From positions 214,016 through 278,015 of the forward strand of contig CALSME010000004.1 in NCBI GenBank assembly GCA_943787375.1: a stretch of 64,000 bases of DNA. Reading direction: 5' to 3'. Under the pieces are notes generated by a model. That model ran no database searches. It was not told the origin of the DNA and saw only the letters and a program-made list of their open reading frames with translations. This document shows positions 1-9,876 of this stretch, piece after piece. The position numbers and the translations under genes were made by a program. Each line of letters begins with the position of its first letter. Within the stretch, counting starts at the first letter, position 1. The stretch comes from an uncultured Polaribacter sp. GTDB taxonomy: Bacteria > Bacteroidota > Bacteroidia > Flavobacteriales > Flavobacteriaceae.

Positions 1-1
1 A

Positions 2-457
2 GACAATATGGGACCAATTTATGTACCCAAAAAAGGAGTTACAGTAAAGATTAATGATGAGAACCTACCCTACTACCAACAAATCATTGAACTCTATGAA
101 AACAATAATTTGGTCTCCAACAATGGCATCATATACATCAATGGAAAAAAAGCGGACTCTTATACATTCCAACAAGATTATTACTGGTTGATGGGAGATA
201 ACAGACACAATTCTTTAGATTCAAGATATTGGGGGTTTGTCCCTTTTGATCATGTATTAGGAAAACCGGTAATGGTATGGTTCAGTTGGGATGCAGATGC
301 ACCCACTTTTATGGCAAAACTAAAATCAATTCGTTGGAACAGAATGTTTACAACTGTTGGTGGGGATGGCGCACCTGTTTCCTACAGATATGTAGCTTTG
401 GCATTGCTTTTACTCTACTTTGGATATAGTATATACAAGAAAAAGAAAACTGCTTAA
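2..457 (+). CDS. lepB: Signal peptidase I, C-terminal part (5' end outside window)
   Basis: Partial gene open from the left edge; 151 codons remain. The GDNRHNSLDSR motif is the conserved box E of type I signal peptidases, which cut signal peptides from exported preproteins on the outer face of the inner membrane. The catalytic Ser and Lys boxes would lie upstream of the window. A hydrophobic stretch near the end (YVALALLLLYFGYSIY) followed by KKKK looks like a C-terminal membrane anchor, as in long Bacteroidetes LepB proteins. The first ATG in the window (base 8) is internal, because the reading frame stays open to base 2. The stop codon shares one base with the start of the next gene, so the two are probably co-transcribed. 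Confidence 0.93.
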   Translation, partial: DNMGPIYVPKKGVTVKINDENLPYYQQIIELYENNNLVSNNGIIYINGKKADSYTFQQDYYWLMGDNRHNSLDSRYWGFVPFDHVLGKPVMVWFSWDADAPTFMAKLKSIRWNRMFTTVGGDGAPVSYRYVALALLLLYFGYSIYKKKKTA

Positions 458-1050
458 TGGGTTTATTTTTACCAACGTATTTTCCTCCTATTTCTCAATT
501 TTCAGAAATAGTGCGATTTAATGAAATTACCTTTGAAGTCGAAGACAATTTCCAGAAACAAAGCTACCGAAATCGCTGTTATATTTATGGCGCAAATGGA
601 CAACAAATGCTCAACATACCAATACAGAAAAACAATCGTATCGAAAAACAGAAAACAAAAGAGACCTTGGTTGACAATAGTGTAAAATGGCAAGACCAAC
701 ATTATAAATCATTAAAAGCCTCCTACAATTGTTCTCCCTTTTTTGAGTTTTTTGAAGACGATTTACAGCATATTTACAGCAAAAAATACCGCTTTTTAAA
801 TGATCTTAATTTTGATGCATTTTTATTTTTAACAGATGCACTCCAACTAGAAATTAAAACGAAAGAGACCACAAAATATGAACAGAATGGGGAAAATGAC
901 TTTAGATTTCTTGCAAATGTGAAACAAAACACACTAAAAAATTACTCCCCATACATACAAGTTTTTTCTGACAAGCACGGTTTCCTTCCCAACCTTTCAA
1001 TGTTAGACCTATTATTCATGGAGGGTCCAAATGCTGTTAGTTATTTATAA
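457..1050 (+). CDS. WbqC-like family protein
   Basis: A 197-residue protein that begins FLPTYFPPISQFSEI, the typical start of WbqC-like proteins (a family found in polysaccharide loci and next to lepB in Bacteroidetes). Further family-like features are the RNRCYIYGANG stretch, the KWQDQHYKSLKASYNCSPFF segment around residues 73-92, and the C-terminal SMLDLLFMEGPNA. No signal peptide or membrane segment is visible. The start ATG overlaps the lepB stop by one base (TAATG), so translation is probably coupled. The biochemical role of the family is not established; a role in envelope sugar metabolism is only inferred from its name-giving gene. Confidence 0.85.
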   Translation: MGLFLPTYFPPISQFSEIVRFNEITFEVEDNFQKQSYRNRCYIYGANGQQMLNIPIQKNNRIEKQKTKETLVDNSVKWQDQHYKSLKASYNCSPFFEFFEDDLQHIYSKKYRFLNDLNFDAFLFLTDALQLEIKTKETTKYEQNGENDFRFLANVKQNTLKNYSPYIQVFSDKHGFLPNLSMLDLLFMEGPNAVSYL

Positions 1051-1390
1051 TTTTTTTCTTTTTTTTTTGATTTTTTATATTTTTTTATATAAATTTGAGA
1101 AAACTATTCATTTACTGACAACCACCCCAGAGATAAGTAATTAGATGCTTTTAACACAACATAAAAAAATATGTTCTAACATACTCTTGTGTAATAGAAT
1201 ATAATTTTAAATTGATAGCATGAATTAACATGTTTAATGGGTTTGCATATTATTGCGACAGTAAGTTATAAGTTTATAATGTAAATTTTAGCTCGTAAAA
1301 ATTTATTCAAAAGAAACAATGATCAAAAAAGATTCGTGTTGTTTTTTCAGAATTCATTAGAAGTTAAGATTGTTATAAATATTTGATAAT
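1051..1390. other. Intergenic region upstream of the Crp/Fnr gene
   Basis: 340 very AT-rich bases without a convincing gene. A TAAATTTG at 1090-1097 fits the Bacteroidetes -7 consensus TAnnTTTG, but it lies almost 300 bases from the next start, so a long leader or an unseen small transcript would be needed. A 12-codon reading frame at 1319 looks fortuitous. No strong hairpin was seen. Confidence 0.4.
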
Positions 1391-1978
1391 ATGGAATTCA
1401 TAACTGATTTAATTTCGCAGAATAACAAATTACCCGTTAAAACTATTAATAATTTTAAAAACTTACTTTCCTTTCAAAACGTTAAGAAAAAGCATGTTTT
1501 AACGAAAGCTGGTGAAACCCCTTCCGAGTTTTATATCTTAAAAAAAGGAGTTGTTCGTTCTTATTTTTTAGATAAGAAAGGAAGAGAAGTTATTCAGTCA
1601 CTAACTGTAGGAGGCGCTTCTACAGGAGCATTTTCTAGTTTAATTTTAGACAAGCCCTCTAGAATATACTATGATTGCCTTACCGAATGTGAATTTTATG
1701 TTGGTAATTTTAAAGAATTCAAAAAACTTACAAAAAAAGACATCAATATGAGTTTGCTGTATACTAAAGTTTTGGAAGACGCTTTTATTAAAAAAGAAAA
1801 AAGAATTTTTGAACTTTCAATGCTAGATGCAACAGATCGATACTTAAAAATTAGAAAAGATTTACCGAATATCGAAAAACAAATACCGCAATATCAAATT
1901 GCTTCTTTTTTAAATATTACACCAGTTCAGCTAAGTAGAATTCGTAAAGACTTACTCATGAAAAGAGTGCGTAAATAA
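1391..1978 (+). CDS. Crp/Fnr family transcriptional regulator
   Basis: A 195-residue protein with an N-terminal cyclic-nucleotide-binding-like beta-roll (about residues 20-115; segment AGETPSEFYILKKGVVRSYF). A helical linker follows, then a C-terminal helix-turn-helix (about 160-192; IASFLNITPVQLSRIRKDL). The ligand pocket does not show the classical cAMP-binding residues, as is usual for the short Bacteroidetes Crp-like regulators. No cysteine cluster for an Fnr-type iron-sulfur centre is present. It is monocistronic, with a hairpin terminator at 2031-2058. Targets cannot be told from the sequence. Confidence 0.87.
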   Translation: MEFITDLISQNNKLPVKTINNFKNLLSFQNVKKKHVLTKAGETPSEFYILKKGVVRSYFLDKKGREVIQSLTVGGASTGAFSSLILDKPSRIYYDCLTECEFYVGNFKEFKKLTKKDINMSLLYTKVLEDAFIKKEKRIFELSMLDATDRYLKIRKDLPNIEKQIPQYQIASFLNITPVQLSRIRKDLLMKRVRK

Positions 1979-1996
1979 TTTTTACCTTCAAAATAA

Positions 1997-2004
1997 TAAC
2001 TTTG
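1997..2004 (+). promoter_or_regulatory. -7 promoter element TAACTTTG
   Basis: Exact match to the Bacteroidetes -7 consensus TAnnTTTG, 66 bases upstream of the ATG at 2070. No clear -33 TTG is seen. The terminator-like hairpin at 2031-2058 lies between this box and the gene, so the box would make either a very short RNA or an attenuated leader. Confidence 0.4.
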
Positions 2005-2030
2005 CCGAATTGTAATCTATTACAAACATA

Positions 2031-2058
2031 AAAAAAGACTTAACATTAAGTCTTTTTT
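2031..2058 (+). terminator. Rho-independent terminator after the Crp/Fnr gene
   Basis: Perfect 13-base inverted repeat (AAAAAAGACTTAA / TTAAGTCTTTTTT) with a tiny centre, so the top of the stem must open as the loop. It ends in six T residues, 52 bases after the regulator stop codon. Confidence 0.75.
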
Positions 2059-2069
2059 GCTTTTTAATA

Positions 2070-2378
2070 ATGATCTTTAAAAACTCGCTTCATTACGGAC
2101 TTCACTTTATTGTACCACTTTTCATTGCTTATTTTTTCTTTGAAAAAAAATGGAAGAAAGTCTATTTGATTTTCTTGCTTTCAATGTTGGTCGACTTGGA
2201 TCATCTGTTTGCAACTCCTATTTTTGACAAGGGACGGTGCAGCATCAACTTTCACCCACTACATGCTTATATTGCTATCGCATTTTATACAATTGGGTTG
2301 CTCTTTAAAAAAACAAGAATTCTTGGGTTTGCAATCCTACTTCACATGATTGCAGATGGAATAGATTGCTATTTATAA
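2070..2378 (+). CDS. Small membrane protein, DUF6122-like
   Basis: A 102-residue, very hydrophobic protein with about four membrane segments. Charged and metal-ligand-like residues sit at membrane borders: LVDLDHLF near residue 41, FHPLHAY near 60, and HMIADGID at the C-terminus. The pattern (several His and Asp next to helices) matches the DUF6122 group of Bacteroidetes membrane proteins and loosely recalls membrane-bound metal-dependent hydrolases. The function is unknown. Its last 10 bases overlap the 3' end of the convergent flippase gene. Confidence 0.7.
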   Translation: MIFKNSLHYGLHFIVPLFIAYFFFEKKWKKVYLIFLLSMLVDLDHLFATPIFDKGRCSINFHPLHAYIAIAFYTIGLLFKKTRILGFAILLHMIADGIDCYL

Positions 2379-3856
2379 TACTTTTTAAGAAGATTATCAA
2401 ACTCTGGTGAGATGTGCAACTTTAAAATCAAAAAAACATAGATTACACCGATTAAAATACTTTTTAAAACCATATTTATAATGGGGTGCATGGGAAATTC
2501 CCATAGATAAACATTTGTAATTGGAAACTCCCAGAAATTAAACGATAGGTATAAAACGGCTATAATTAAAAGCAGTAATAACGATTTATTGGTAAAAGGG
2601 GTGATCGAAAATTTACGCTTTACAAAGAACAATTTAAAAGTATTGGCAGCAAAAATAACAAGCAATGTTGCCAATGCCAAACCGTTGGTTCCCATATCCA
2701 ATTCATAATAAAAGAGTTTATTTAAAAAATAAACTGAAAACGCCATTGTAAGGCTTATGGGCAATGTTATTCTATAAAACTTAGAGTTGTTTATAATAGC
2801 GCCGTTGTTCCCTAAAAATCCATTATACAACTTCAGTAATGAAATCATTAACACTACCAAAACACCCCCTGAATATGCTTCGGGAAGCAAACTGAACAAT
2901 TGATTTACATTTGTATTGATCAACACAAAAAACAGCCCACTAATTAACAATAAATTAAGCGAACTCTTTTTGTACAAAGATGCTACTTCTTCATGATTTT
3001 CTTCATTCAATGTTTTAGAGGTCAAGGGTTGTAAGATATTTAACATGGCTCTACTTGGCGCTTCAATAAAAGAACCTATGAATACGGCTACTGAATAATA
3101 AGCTGCTTTCACTAAAGATTCTTTTCCAGGAATCATAAACTTATCAATATCTAAAATAATTGCTCCAGCACTTCCCGCTAGAATAATATATCCTGAAAAC
3201 CGAATGACATCGTTAAAGTTTTTAGGTCTTGAGAAGGTAAATTTAGGAGTGTATAATTTGAGCGCATAAATCATCATAACAAAGGTTCTTAAAAAATAAG
3301 CCCCTGTTAAATAATAAATAAATTCAGCTTTGGTAATCCATTCAAAATACACTGCAAATAGCAAAATCATAACAACAACTCGATTCCACAACTCTTTCAA
3401 AACATTTCCAAAAACAGATTGAAACTGTACTTTTGCCCAAGCATAAAAAATCTCGAAGTAGGAAGTAGCAACTGCAATTAAATAAATGATAAAGGTATAG
3501 TCTTTTATCACGGGGTTTTCTTCGGATAAATAATTCCCTATTTCTTCATAAAAAAGAGTTCCAAAATAAGCAATCGGTATCGCTATAAAAAAGGGCAAAA
3601 AAAGAATGGAGGACAAAAACCGATCTTTTTCAATTTTCGTAAAGTAACTTGAATAAAACTTTACAATTGAATGATGCACCCCTAATGCAATTAAAGGCAT
3701 TAACAAGTTGGAAGTGGATAGTAAAAAAGTAACCAATCCATAATATTCGTCTTCTAAAAAACGGGTGTATAAAAACAAGGTATTGATTCCTCCAAAGGCG
3801 AACCCCAAATAAATAAAAAGCGTGTTTTTTAAAGACTGTTTAAATACAATTCCCAC
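2369..3856 (-). CDS. Polysaccharide flippase (Wzx/MATE-like lipopolysaccharide biosynthesis protein)
   Basis: A 495-residue integral membrane protein with about 12-14 hydrophobic helices and an N-terminus of oligosaccharide-flippase type (FKQSLKNTLFIYLGFAFGGINTLFLYTRFL). Proteins of this family move lipid-linked sugar repeat units across the inner membrane for O-antigen or exopolysaccharide assembly. It is the last gene of a minus-strand operon. It begins directly after the epimerase stop codon (adjacent coordinates 3856/3857), next to two glycosyltransferases, which supports a role in surface polysaccharide export. The exact sugar cannot be told. Confidence 0.88.
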   Translation of the reverse strand: MGIVFKQSLKNTLFIYLGFAFGGINTLFLYTRFLEDEYYGLVTFLLSTSNLLMPLIALGVHHSIVKFYSSYFTKIEKDRFLSSILFLPFFIAIPIAYFGTLFYEEIGNYLSEENPVIKDYTFIIYLIAVATSYFEIFYAWAKVQFQSVFGNVLKELWNRVVVMILLFAVYFEWITKAEFIYYLTGAYFLRTFVMMIYALKLYTPKFTFSRPKNFNDVIRFSGYIILAGSAGAIILDIDKFMIPGKESLVKAAYYSVAVFIGSFIEAPSRAMLNILQPLTSKTLNEENHEEVASLYKKSSLNLLLISGLFFVLINTNVNQLFSLLPEAYSGGVLVVLMISLLKLYNGFLGNNGAIINNSKFYRITLPISLTMAFSVYFLNKLFYYELDMGTNGLALATLLVIFAANTFKLFFVKRKFSITPFTNKSLLLLLIIAVLYLSFNFWEFPITNVYLWEFPMHPIINMVLKSILIGVIYVFLILKLHISPEFDNLLKKYYK

Positions 3857-4942
3857 TTAATCTTGAATTAAATTACAAATAGAATCATGAATTTTTTCTC
3901 CCACATTTTCACCAAATAAATTGATATTAAAATCCATGTTAGCTGTCAAAAAATAATGAAAAGCAGCTACCAATTTATCTTTATTCGTTCCTACAATTTT
4001 TGCAAAATTGTGAGCAACCAATTCTAACCATTCTGTTTCCTCACGAACAATAATACAATTTTTGTTACAAAAGAAAGCTTCTTTTTGCAAGCCGCCGCTA
4101 TCGGTAACAACCATTGCACAATTCTTTAATAATTCTAGCATGTCAAAATAGCCAACGGGATCTATGAAGTTAATCTTTGTACTAATTTTAAATTTCGTTA
4201 ACATTTTTTTGGTCCTAGGATGCAAAGGCAAAACAACTTGTTTTGTTTGATGAATTAGCTCCAAAGCTTCAAAAATTTCTTTCATTTTATTGGCATCATC
4301 TGTATTCTCTTGACGATGAATTGTTGTTAAAACAAATGCGTCTTTTTGTAAACCTAAATCTTGAATAATGGTCGATTTTTCTGATGATTTCTCGCTATAA
4401 AACGCAACAGCATCTTTCATGATATCTCCATGTTGTTCAATTTTTATAGGCAAATGATCAAAACCTTCATTGGAAAGATTCTGAAGTGCAGTATCGGTTG
4501 GACAACTTAATAACGCTGAAATTCGATCTGTTAAAATTCGATTTACTTCCTCGGGCATTTTCAAATTAAAGGAGCGCAAACCTGCCTCTATATGAATCAC
4601 TTTAATATCTTGTTTTTTTGCTGCTAAAGCACCTGCTAATGTAGAATTTGTATCGCCATAAACGACAACGGCATCTGGTTTTTCATCAATTAAAATAGTT
4701 TCTATTTTTTCAAGCATCTGCCCAGTCATAGCACCATGTGTCAATCCATGAATCGCCAAATTGTATTTTGGTGTAAGAATTTGCATTTCATTAAAAAAAA
4801 CAGCACTCATGTTTGTATCAAAATGCTGTCCAGTATGGACAATTACTTCTTGAATTTGATTCTTTTCTAAAATAATCCTACTTAAAACAGCGGCTTTCAC
4901 AAACTGAGGTCTAGCTCCTAAAATGGTCATAATCTTCTTCAT
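3857..4942 (-). CDS. wecB: UDP-N-acetylglucosamine 2-epimerase (non-hydrolysing)
   Basis: A 361-residue protein. Family motifs are clear: GARPQFVKAA at the N-terminus, HTGQHFD, GDTNSTLAGALAAKK, HIEAGLRSFN, PEEVNRILTDRIS, and SGGLQKEAFF towards the C-terminus. It interconverts UDP-GlcNAc and UDP-ManNAc in the cytoplasm, feeding ManNAc-derived sugars into surface polysaccharide. The ATG at 4942 gives the usual MKKIMTILGARPQ start; a TTG three codons upstream is possible but less likely. It sits in the flippase/glycosyltransferase operon, 11 bases after the preceding stop codon. Confidence 0.93.
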   Translation of the reverse strand: MKKIMTILGARPQFVKAAVLSRIILEKNQIQEVIVHTGQHFDTNMSAVFFNEMQILTPKYNLAIHGLTHGAMTGQMLEKIETILIDEKPDAVVVYGDTNSTLAGALAAKKQDIKVIHIEAGLRSFNLKMPEEVNRILTDRISALLSCPTDTALQNLSNEGFDHLPIKIEQHGDIMKDAVAFYSEKSSEKSTIIQDLGLQKDAFVLTTIHRQENTDDANKMKEIFEALELIHQTKQVVLPLHPRTKKMLTKFKISTKINFIDPVGYFDMLELLKNCAMVVTDSGGLQKEAFFCNKNCIIVREETEWLELVAHNFAKIVGTNKDKLVAAFHYFLTANMDFNINLFGENVGEKIHDSICNLIQD

Positions 4943-4953
4943 TGAACTCAAAT

Positions 4954-6222
4954 TTAAATACTTTTAATAATTGTTGCTAACTTCTTTGTAAGTGTTTTCC
5001 GATGGTATTGTTGAATATCTGTGGAAGCAACATGCAGCGCTTGTTTTTTAAATGCTTGGTAATTTGATAAAATTACCCTTTTTAAATTGGTTTCATCCTC
5101 AAAATCAATAACAAATCCCGAATTGGTGGAATTTATAATTGCTGCAGCATCGCCATCTGTTGGCGCAATTGCCAAAATGGGTCTTTTTGCTTCTAAATAT
5201 TCAAAAATTTTACCCGTAAGAATTCCCTTTGCACTGGGCACATTATTGACAACCAATAATAGCATTTGAGATTTCTGCTGATAGGCTCGCACTTCCGAAT
5301 GTGGTAAATAGGGAATAAAATCGAGGGTATGTTTGTCTAATAATTGTAATTCATTCTTAACTTCTGGCGCTACTTTACCTACTAAATTTATTTTCAAATC
5401 GTTTTTAAATTCCGAATTCTCAGCACAAATTTCCGCTAAAACTTTCCAAAGGAACTTCGGATTCCTGTCTGAATTCATCATACCAATATGCGTCAACGTA
5501 AAACGACGATCAAGTGTTACTTTTGAATGATCAGTCAAATCAGTATCAAATCCGTTTGTAATTACATGAATATTATTATTGAATTTAAGATAATTCTCTT
5601 TCATGGTTTCTCCTACCACAAGCACAGCGTCCGATTTTTCTAAAACCTCTTTTTCCAATCGAAAATGGGCTGCTTTGGTTTTTTTGGTTAATGGTAATTG
5701 ATGAAAATAATCAATATCGGTCCAAGGGTCTCTAAAGTCTGAAATCCATTTGATCTTCAATTTTTCTTTCAATTGCAACCCCATTAAATGCATGCTGTGT
5801 GGGGGTCCTGATGTAATTACAACCGATATATTGTTTTTTTGAATATAGTTTTCTAAATAACTCACCGAGGGTTTTACCCAAAATTTTCGGGCATCTGGTA
5901 TAAAATAATTGGCCCGAATATATTGCATGATCTTCCCAAAAAACCCTGGATTTGGATTTATAAAACCGGCACTCTGAGATTTTTCTTTCTTCAAAAAAGA
6001 AAGGAGATTGTTAGGTTCCCAAATGGATTGTCTTAAAATTTTAATATTCTTTGGCACTTCGTCTTCAAGGGTATCGTCTAAAATAGGATACTTCGGATTC
6101 GCAATGGTATACACCACAGGCTCAATATCAAAATCTTGTAAATACTTTACAAACTTCAACCATCGTTGCACTCCAGAACCACCTGCTGGTGGCCAATAAT
6201 AAGTAATGATGAGTGCTTTCAA
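4954..6222 (-). CDS. Glycosyltransferase, GT4-like (GT-B fold)
   Basis: A 422-residue cytosolic glycosyltransferase. The N-terminal ITYYWPPAGGSGVQRWLKF segment is typical of GT4-like donor/acceptor domains in polysaccharide clusters. The middle holds WISDFRDPWTDIDYFH, and the C-terminal Rossmann half has the sugar-nucleotide site region with GILTGKIFEYLEAKRPILA. It probably adds one sugar of the repeat unit. The start codon is TTG, overlapping the TGA stop of the upstream glycosyltransferase (TTGA), so translation is likely coupled; no better ATG is available in frame. Confidence 0.88.
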   Translation of the reverse strand: MKALIITYYWPPAGGSGVQRWLKFVKYLQDFDIEPVVYTIANPKYPILDDTLEDEVPKNIKILRQSIWEPNNLLSFLKKEKSQSAGFINPNPGFFGKIMQYIRANYFIPDARKFWVKPSVSYLENYIQKNNISVVITSGPPHSMHLMGLQLKEKLKIKWISDFRDPWTDIDYFHQLPLTKKTKAAHFRLEKEVLEKSDAVLVVGETMKENYLKFNNNIHVITNGFDTDLTDHSKVTLDRRFTLTHIGMMNSDRNPKFLWKVLAEICAENSEFKNDLKINLVGKVAPEVKNELQLLDKHTLDFIPYLPHSEVRAYQQKSQMLLLVVNNVPSAKGILTGKIFEYLEAKRPILAIAPTDGDAAAIINSTNSGFVIDFEDETNLKRVILSNYQAFKKQALHVASTDIQQYHRKTLTKKLATIIKSI

Positions 6223-7439
6223 TTTTCTAAATTATTATATAATTCCAGCAAGTTTTGAGATAAAAACTCCCAATTTAAATCAGCATGTAAAGATTGTTGT
6301 ACTCCTTCTTTTGCCATTAAAAGTGATGCTTTATAATTTTTATGAATATAAGAAACCTTTTCTGCAAAACTCAATGTATTTTCAGACTCGAAGTAAGTCC
6401 CTATTTTATGAGCACTAACTAGGCGTTTCATGGGTGCACAGTCTGACACCAATAAGGGTTTTCCTGAGAGTAATATTTGAAAAAATTTATGTGGAACAGC
6501 ACTTTCGGTGTGTTCGTTTGAGATATGTGGAATGATGTTTACATCCGAACTTTTCATAATATTAATGACGTTCTTAAAAGGCTCTCTTCCTTTTATCTTA
6601 ACAAAATGAGTTAATTCATTGTTCGTTATTATATTTTGAAGATGCATTCTCACATCTTTATTTGCCGGCCCCACGAGCACTAATAAAGCATTGGGGATTG
6701 TCTTAACGATTTCATTCATTCCTAAAATAGCAGTGTGCAACCCTCTATGAGGACCAAATCCACCTACATATGAAATAATAAACCTTTCCTTTTCTTCTTT
6801 AAAATAGTCTGGTAGATAAGCTTCAAAATTCTTTGCAAAATCTTTTTTCTCGGCATTGGGAACAATCACAATTTTTTCAGGATCAATCTGATGTTGATCC
6901 ACTAGACGTTGTTTCATTTCTGATACAACCGCAATTAAAACATCATATTTCTTAATAATTTCTGCTTCGTAATTCCGCCATCGATCATAACTAAAAAATA
7001 AGGTGTTCTTTAATCTAATAATAGGGTTCTTACGCCATGAAAACCACGTTTTCAATGCCGCTGGATAATTCTCATGCAAATCTAAAACTGTTTTTAGTTG
7101 ATGCTTTTTTGCTGCTAGGAATGCTGTTTTCGCAAGCGGTAAGTCATGAACATGTAGAGCGTTTATCTGATGTTTTCTTATAAAATCTGGAAGTTTATTT
7201 TTAAAATATGGATGGATGAAATTTAAGGATGCTAAAACATCAATCACACCCTCATGCGCTGTATTTCTGTATGTAATTTGTCGAATTACCCTCACGCCAT
7301 TGATAATTTCAAACTCTTTATCAGAAGGTTCTTTTTTACACAATATAAATACGGAGTGATTCTCTGACAAGCTCTCAGCTTCTTTTCGAACTCTAATATC
7401 TGCAGGGTAATTACCATTCAGCAACATTCCAATGTTCAT
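6219..7439 (-). CDS. Glycosyltransferase, GT4-like
   Basis: A 406-residue GT-B type glycosyltransferase. It starts MNIGMLLNGNYPADIRVRKE, a common beginning of glycosyltransferase family 4 N-domains. It contains HVHDLPLAKTAFLAAKK, a donor-domain start around FIISYVGGFGPHRGLHTAI (phosphate-binding Gly/Arg), and the late segment VPHKFFQILLSGKPLLVSD. It probably acts with the downstream glycosyltransferase, epimerase and flippase in surface polysaccharide synthesis. The gene begins 8 bases after the YfhO reading frame. Sugar donor and acceptor are unknown. Confidence 0.88.
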   Translation of the reverse strand: MNIGMLLNGNYPADIRVRKEAESLSENHSVFILCKKEPSDKEFEIINGVRVIRQITYRNTAHEGVIDVLASLNFIHPYFKNKLPDFIRKHQINALHVHDLPLAKTAFLAAKKHQLKTVLDLHENYPAALKTWFSWRKNPIIRLKNTLFFSYDRWRNYEAEIIKKYDVLIAVVSEMKQRLVDQHQIDPEKIVIVPNAEKKDFAKNFEAYLPDYFKEEKERFIISYVGGFGPHRGLHTAILGMNEIVKTIPNALLVLVGPANKDVRMHLQNIITNNELTHFVKIKGREPFKNVINIMKSSDVNIIPHISNEHTESAVPHKFFQILLSGKPLLVSDCAPMKRLVSAHKIGTYFESENTLSFAEKVSYIHKNYKASLLMAKEGVQQSLHADLNWEFLSQNLLELYNNLEN

Positions 7440-7447
7440 AGTATATC

Positions 7448-9875
7448 TTATTTTACACCTTTCTTTTCATAAAAAAACCATCCTATCGGAAGCAACAATA
7501 ACAATCCATAGGCAATTAATGAAATGATCTTTCCTTCTTTAATAACACTCGGTTCAAATTGAAAGACTATTTCATGAGTTCCAGCAGGGATTTTCATACC
7601 ACGCAACACATAGTTCACTCTAACATGGGGTGTTAAAACACCATCAATATAGGCATTCCAACCATCCTTATAATAGATTTCTGAAAAGACCGAAAACTGT
7701 TCTTTTTGACTCTTTGAACGGTAGGTTAATGTGGTCACATCGTAGTGGGTTAGTTGAATAGTAGCGGTGGAATCTTTTTCATATTGCAAGGTTTCCTGTG
7801 CATGAAATTGGGTTTTGAATTCCTTGCGATTGAGGACTGCAGTATTTTTAGAATCTAAGGAATCTAAGGCTTGCATTTCTTCATTGGCAGAAGCAACTAA
7901 CTTTAGGTTTTCTACAAACCAAGCATTTCCATTTGCTGCTTCATTTAACTGTACCTGGGTTGCTCCTTGATCATCTGAAAAAAGAAAATACTTGGTGTTT
8001 AACATGTCTAAAACCCCCATATTTCTTTGAGCTATTTGATACTCAAAAAGTTCTTGATAACGCCCCATTTTTGCTGCATGATATCCACCAATTGAATTGT
8101 GAAAATACGAAGTTCTAGCGTCGTTCAATGGACTTACAGTAAAATCACCAACTCTAAAATGGGTAGTATCTTGCTGAATGAATTTGTCTGCATTTGTTAC
8201 ATCAAAAGGATTTTCGATATTTTGAGCAGGATTAAAATCGGCTTCATTTACGTAGCGTTTGTCAATGGAAATTAAATCAAAAAGAAGGAGCACTGCAAAT
8301 ACAATAATAACGGCAGTTTGCTTTAATTTATTTTTCAAGAAAAACCATAAAGTTCCCGCAGCGACGCCCGTTAAAATTAAAGAACGTAGTGTATCTGTCA
8401 GCAACATGGTTTTTCGATCGGCAATCAAAGCGTCTATCAAACCTGGCAATGCATTGTATTGTTGCTGGTCTCTAAGTCCTTCAAAAGTGGCGAACATGTG
8501 TGCGGAAACAAATCCAACAAAAACTAAACCTACAAATACATACACTGCTTTTTTGAGTGCTTCTTGCTTTTCTTCTAAGGTATGCGCTTTTGAAAAGAAT
8601 GCTTTTAAAGCTAAAAAACTCAAAATTGGCACACACAATTCTGCAATGACTTGGATCGATGAAACGGCTCTAAACTTATTGTAAAGCGGTACATAATCGA
8701 TAAAAAAGTGGGTTAGAAATTCAAAATTCCTTCCCCAACTCATTACAATTGAAAAAACGGTGGCGGCTACCAACCATTGTTTTAACCTTCCTTTGACTAA
8801 GAAAATTCCTAAAAAGAATAGAAAAAATAGCACTGCACCAATATAGGCAGGAGCCTCTACAATCGTTTGATCTCCCCAATAGGTTAACACTCGTTCGGAA
8901 TAATCATCGGCAACTTTTCTTCCTGCTTTTTCTGCAATCAGCTGATAAAAGGCTGAATTTTCATCCAATTTCTCAAAAGTTCCACCCCCCATAAATCGAG
9001 GTATAAACAAGTTGAAGGTTTCAAGTTTTGCATAACTGTATTCTGTAATGTAGCCATAATCTAAACCTGTTGAGGCTTCTTTAGGGCTTCCATCTGGAGA
9101 AATCGTTAATTCCGAACTTCCACGCGTACTATAATCTGCATATTCTTTCATCGCCATTAAACGAGGTGCATTTGCTGCAATTCCAAGGAAGACTGCTAAT
9201 AGTAGAATAGCTGTTTGTTTTGCAAAAGTCGAAAGTTGTTTTTCTTTGATAGCATGAACCAGTTCAACAACTCCTAAAATGAGTAAACAAAAACCTAAAT
9301 AATAGGTCATTTGTGGATGATTGGTATAAATTTCTAATGACATGGCTAGACCTGTAACCACAAAGCCTCGTAAATATTTTTTTTGAAAAACCCATAAAAC
9401 ACCTGCCAAAACCAACGGCATATAGCCAATAGCATGTGCTTTTGCATTGTGTCCTGCGCCAAAAATAATAATTAGATAGGTAGAAAATCCAAAGGACAAT
9501 CCGCCTAGGAGCGCCAATTTCCAATCTACTTTTAATGCTAGTAAGAGCACAAAGAAAGCTCATAAAATACAAAAAAGTATAATCTGCTGGTCTTGGTAAA
9601 AAACGAATGCATTGGTCTATGGTTCGAACAAAATCGTTCGGATAGTAAGCGCTTAATTGATAGGCTGGCATTCCACTAAAAGCACTTCCTGTCCAATAGG
9701 GTTCCGCATTCCTCTCTGCTCTAAAATCTTGAATTTCTTTAGACATACCCTGAAACTGGGTAATATCTGACTGTGCTATTTTTTGTCCTTTTAAAACAGG
9801 ATGAAAGTACGTAATTGCAGCAAGCGCAAAAACAAGGATCGCGATTGCAAAAGGAATCATTTTTTTAATGTTCAT
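7448..9875 (-). pseudogene. YfhO family membrane protein, interrupted by a +1 frameshift
   Basis: Two overlapping frames together make one YfhO-type protein of about 808 residues. The N-terminal part runs from the ATG at 9875 (one membrane helix, then KGQKIAQSDITQFQGM and PYWTGSAFSGMPAYQ). The rest runs in the next frame down to 7448 (many membrane helices, then a C-terminal soluble domain with YYKDGWNAYIDG and a last helix). YfhO proteins are multi-pass GT-C-like membrane proteins linked to glycosylation of cell-wall or surface polymers. The break is at about 9551-9557, where the minus-strand AGC TTT C TTT GTG carries one base too many. Both parts keep conserved sequence, so this is a recent mutation, a sequence error, or a recoded gene. 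Confidence 0.85.
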
Positions 9876-9876
9876 A

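Noticed and set aside
8259..8684. 141-residue frame on the plus strand opposite YfhO
   Set aside because: Low-complexity shadow of the minus-strand membrane protein; no recognisable features.
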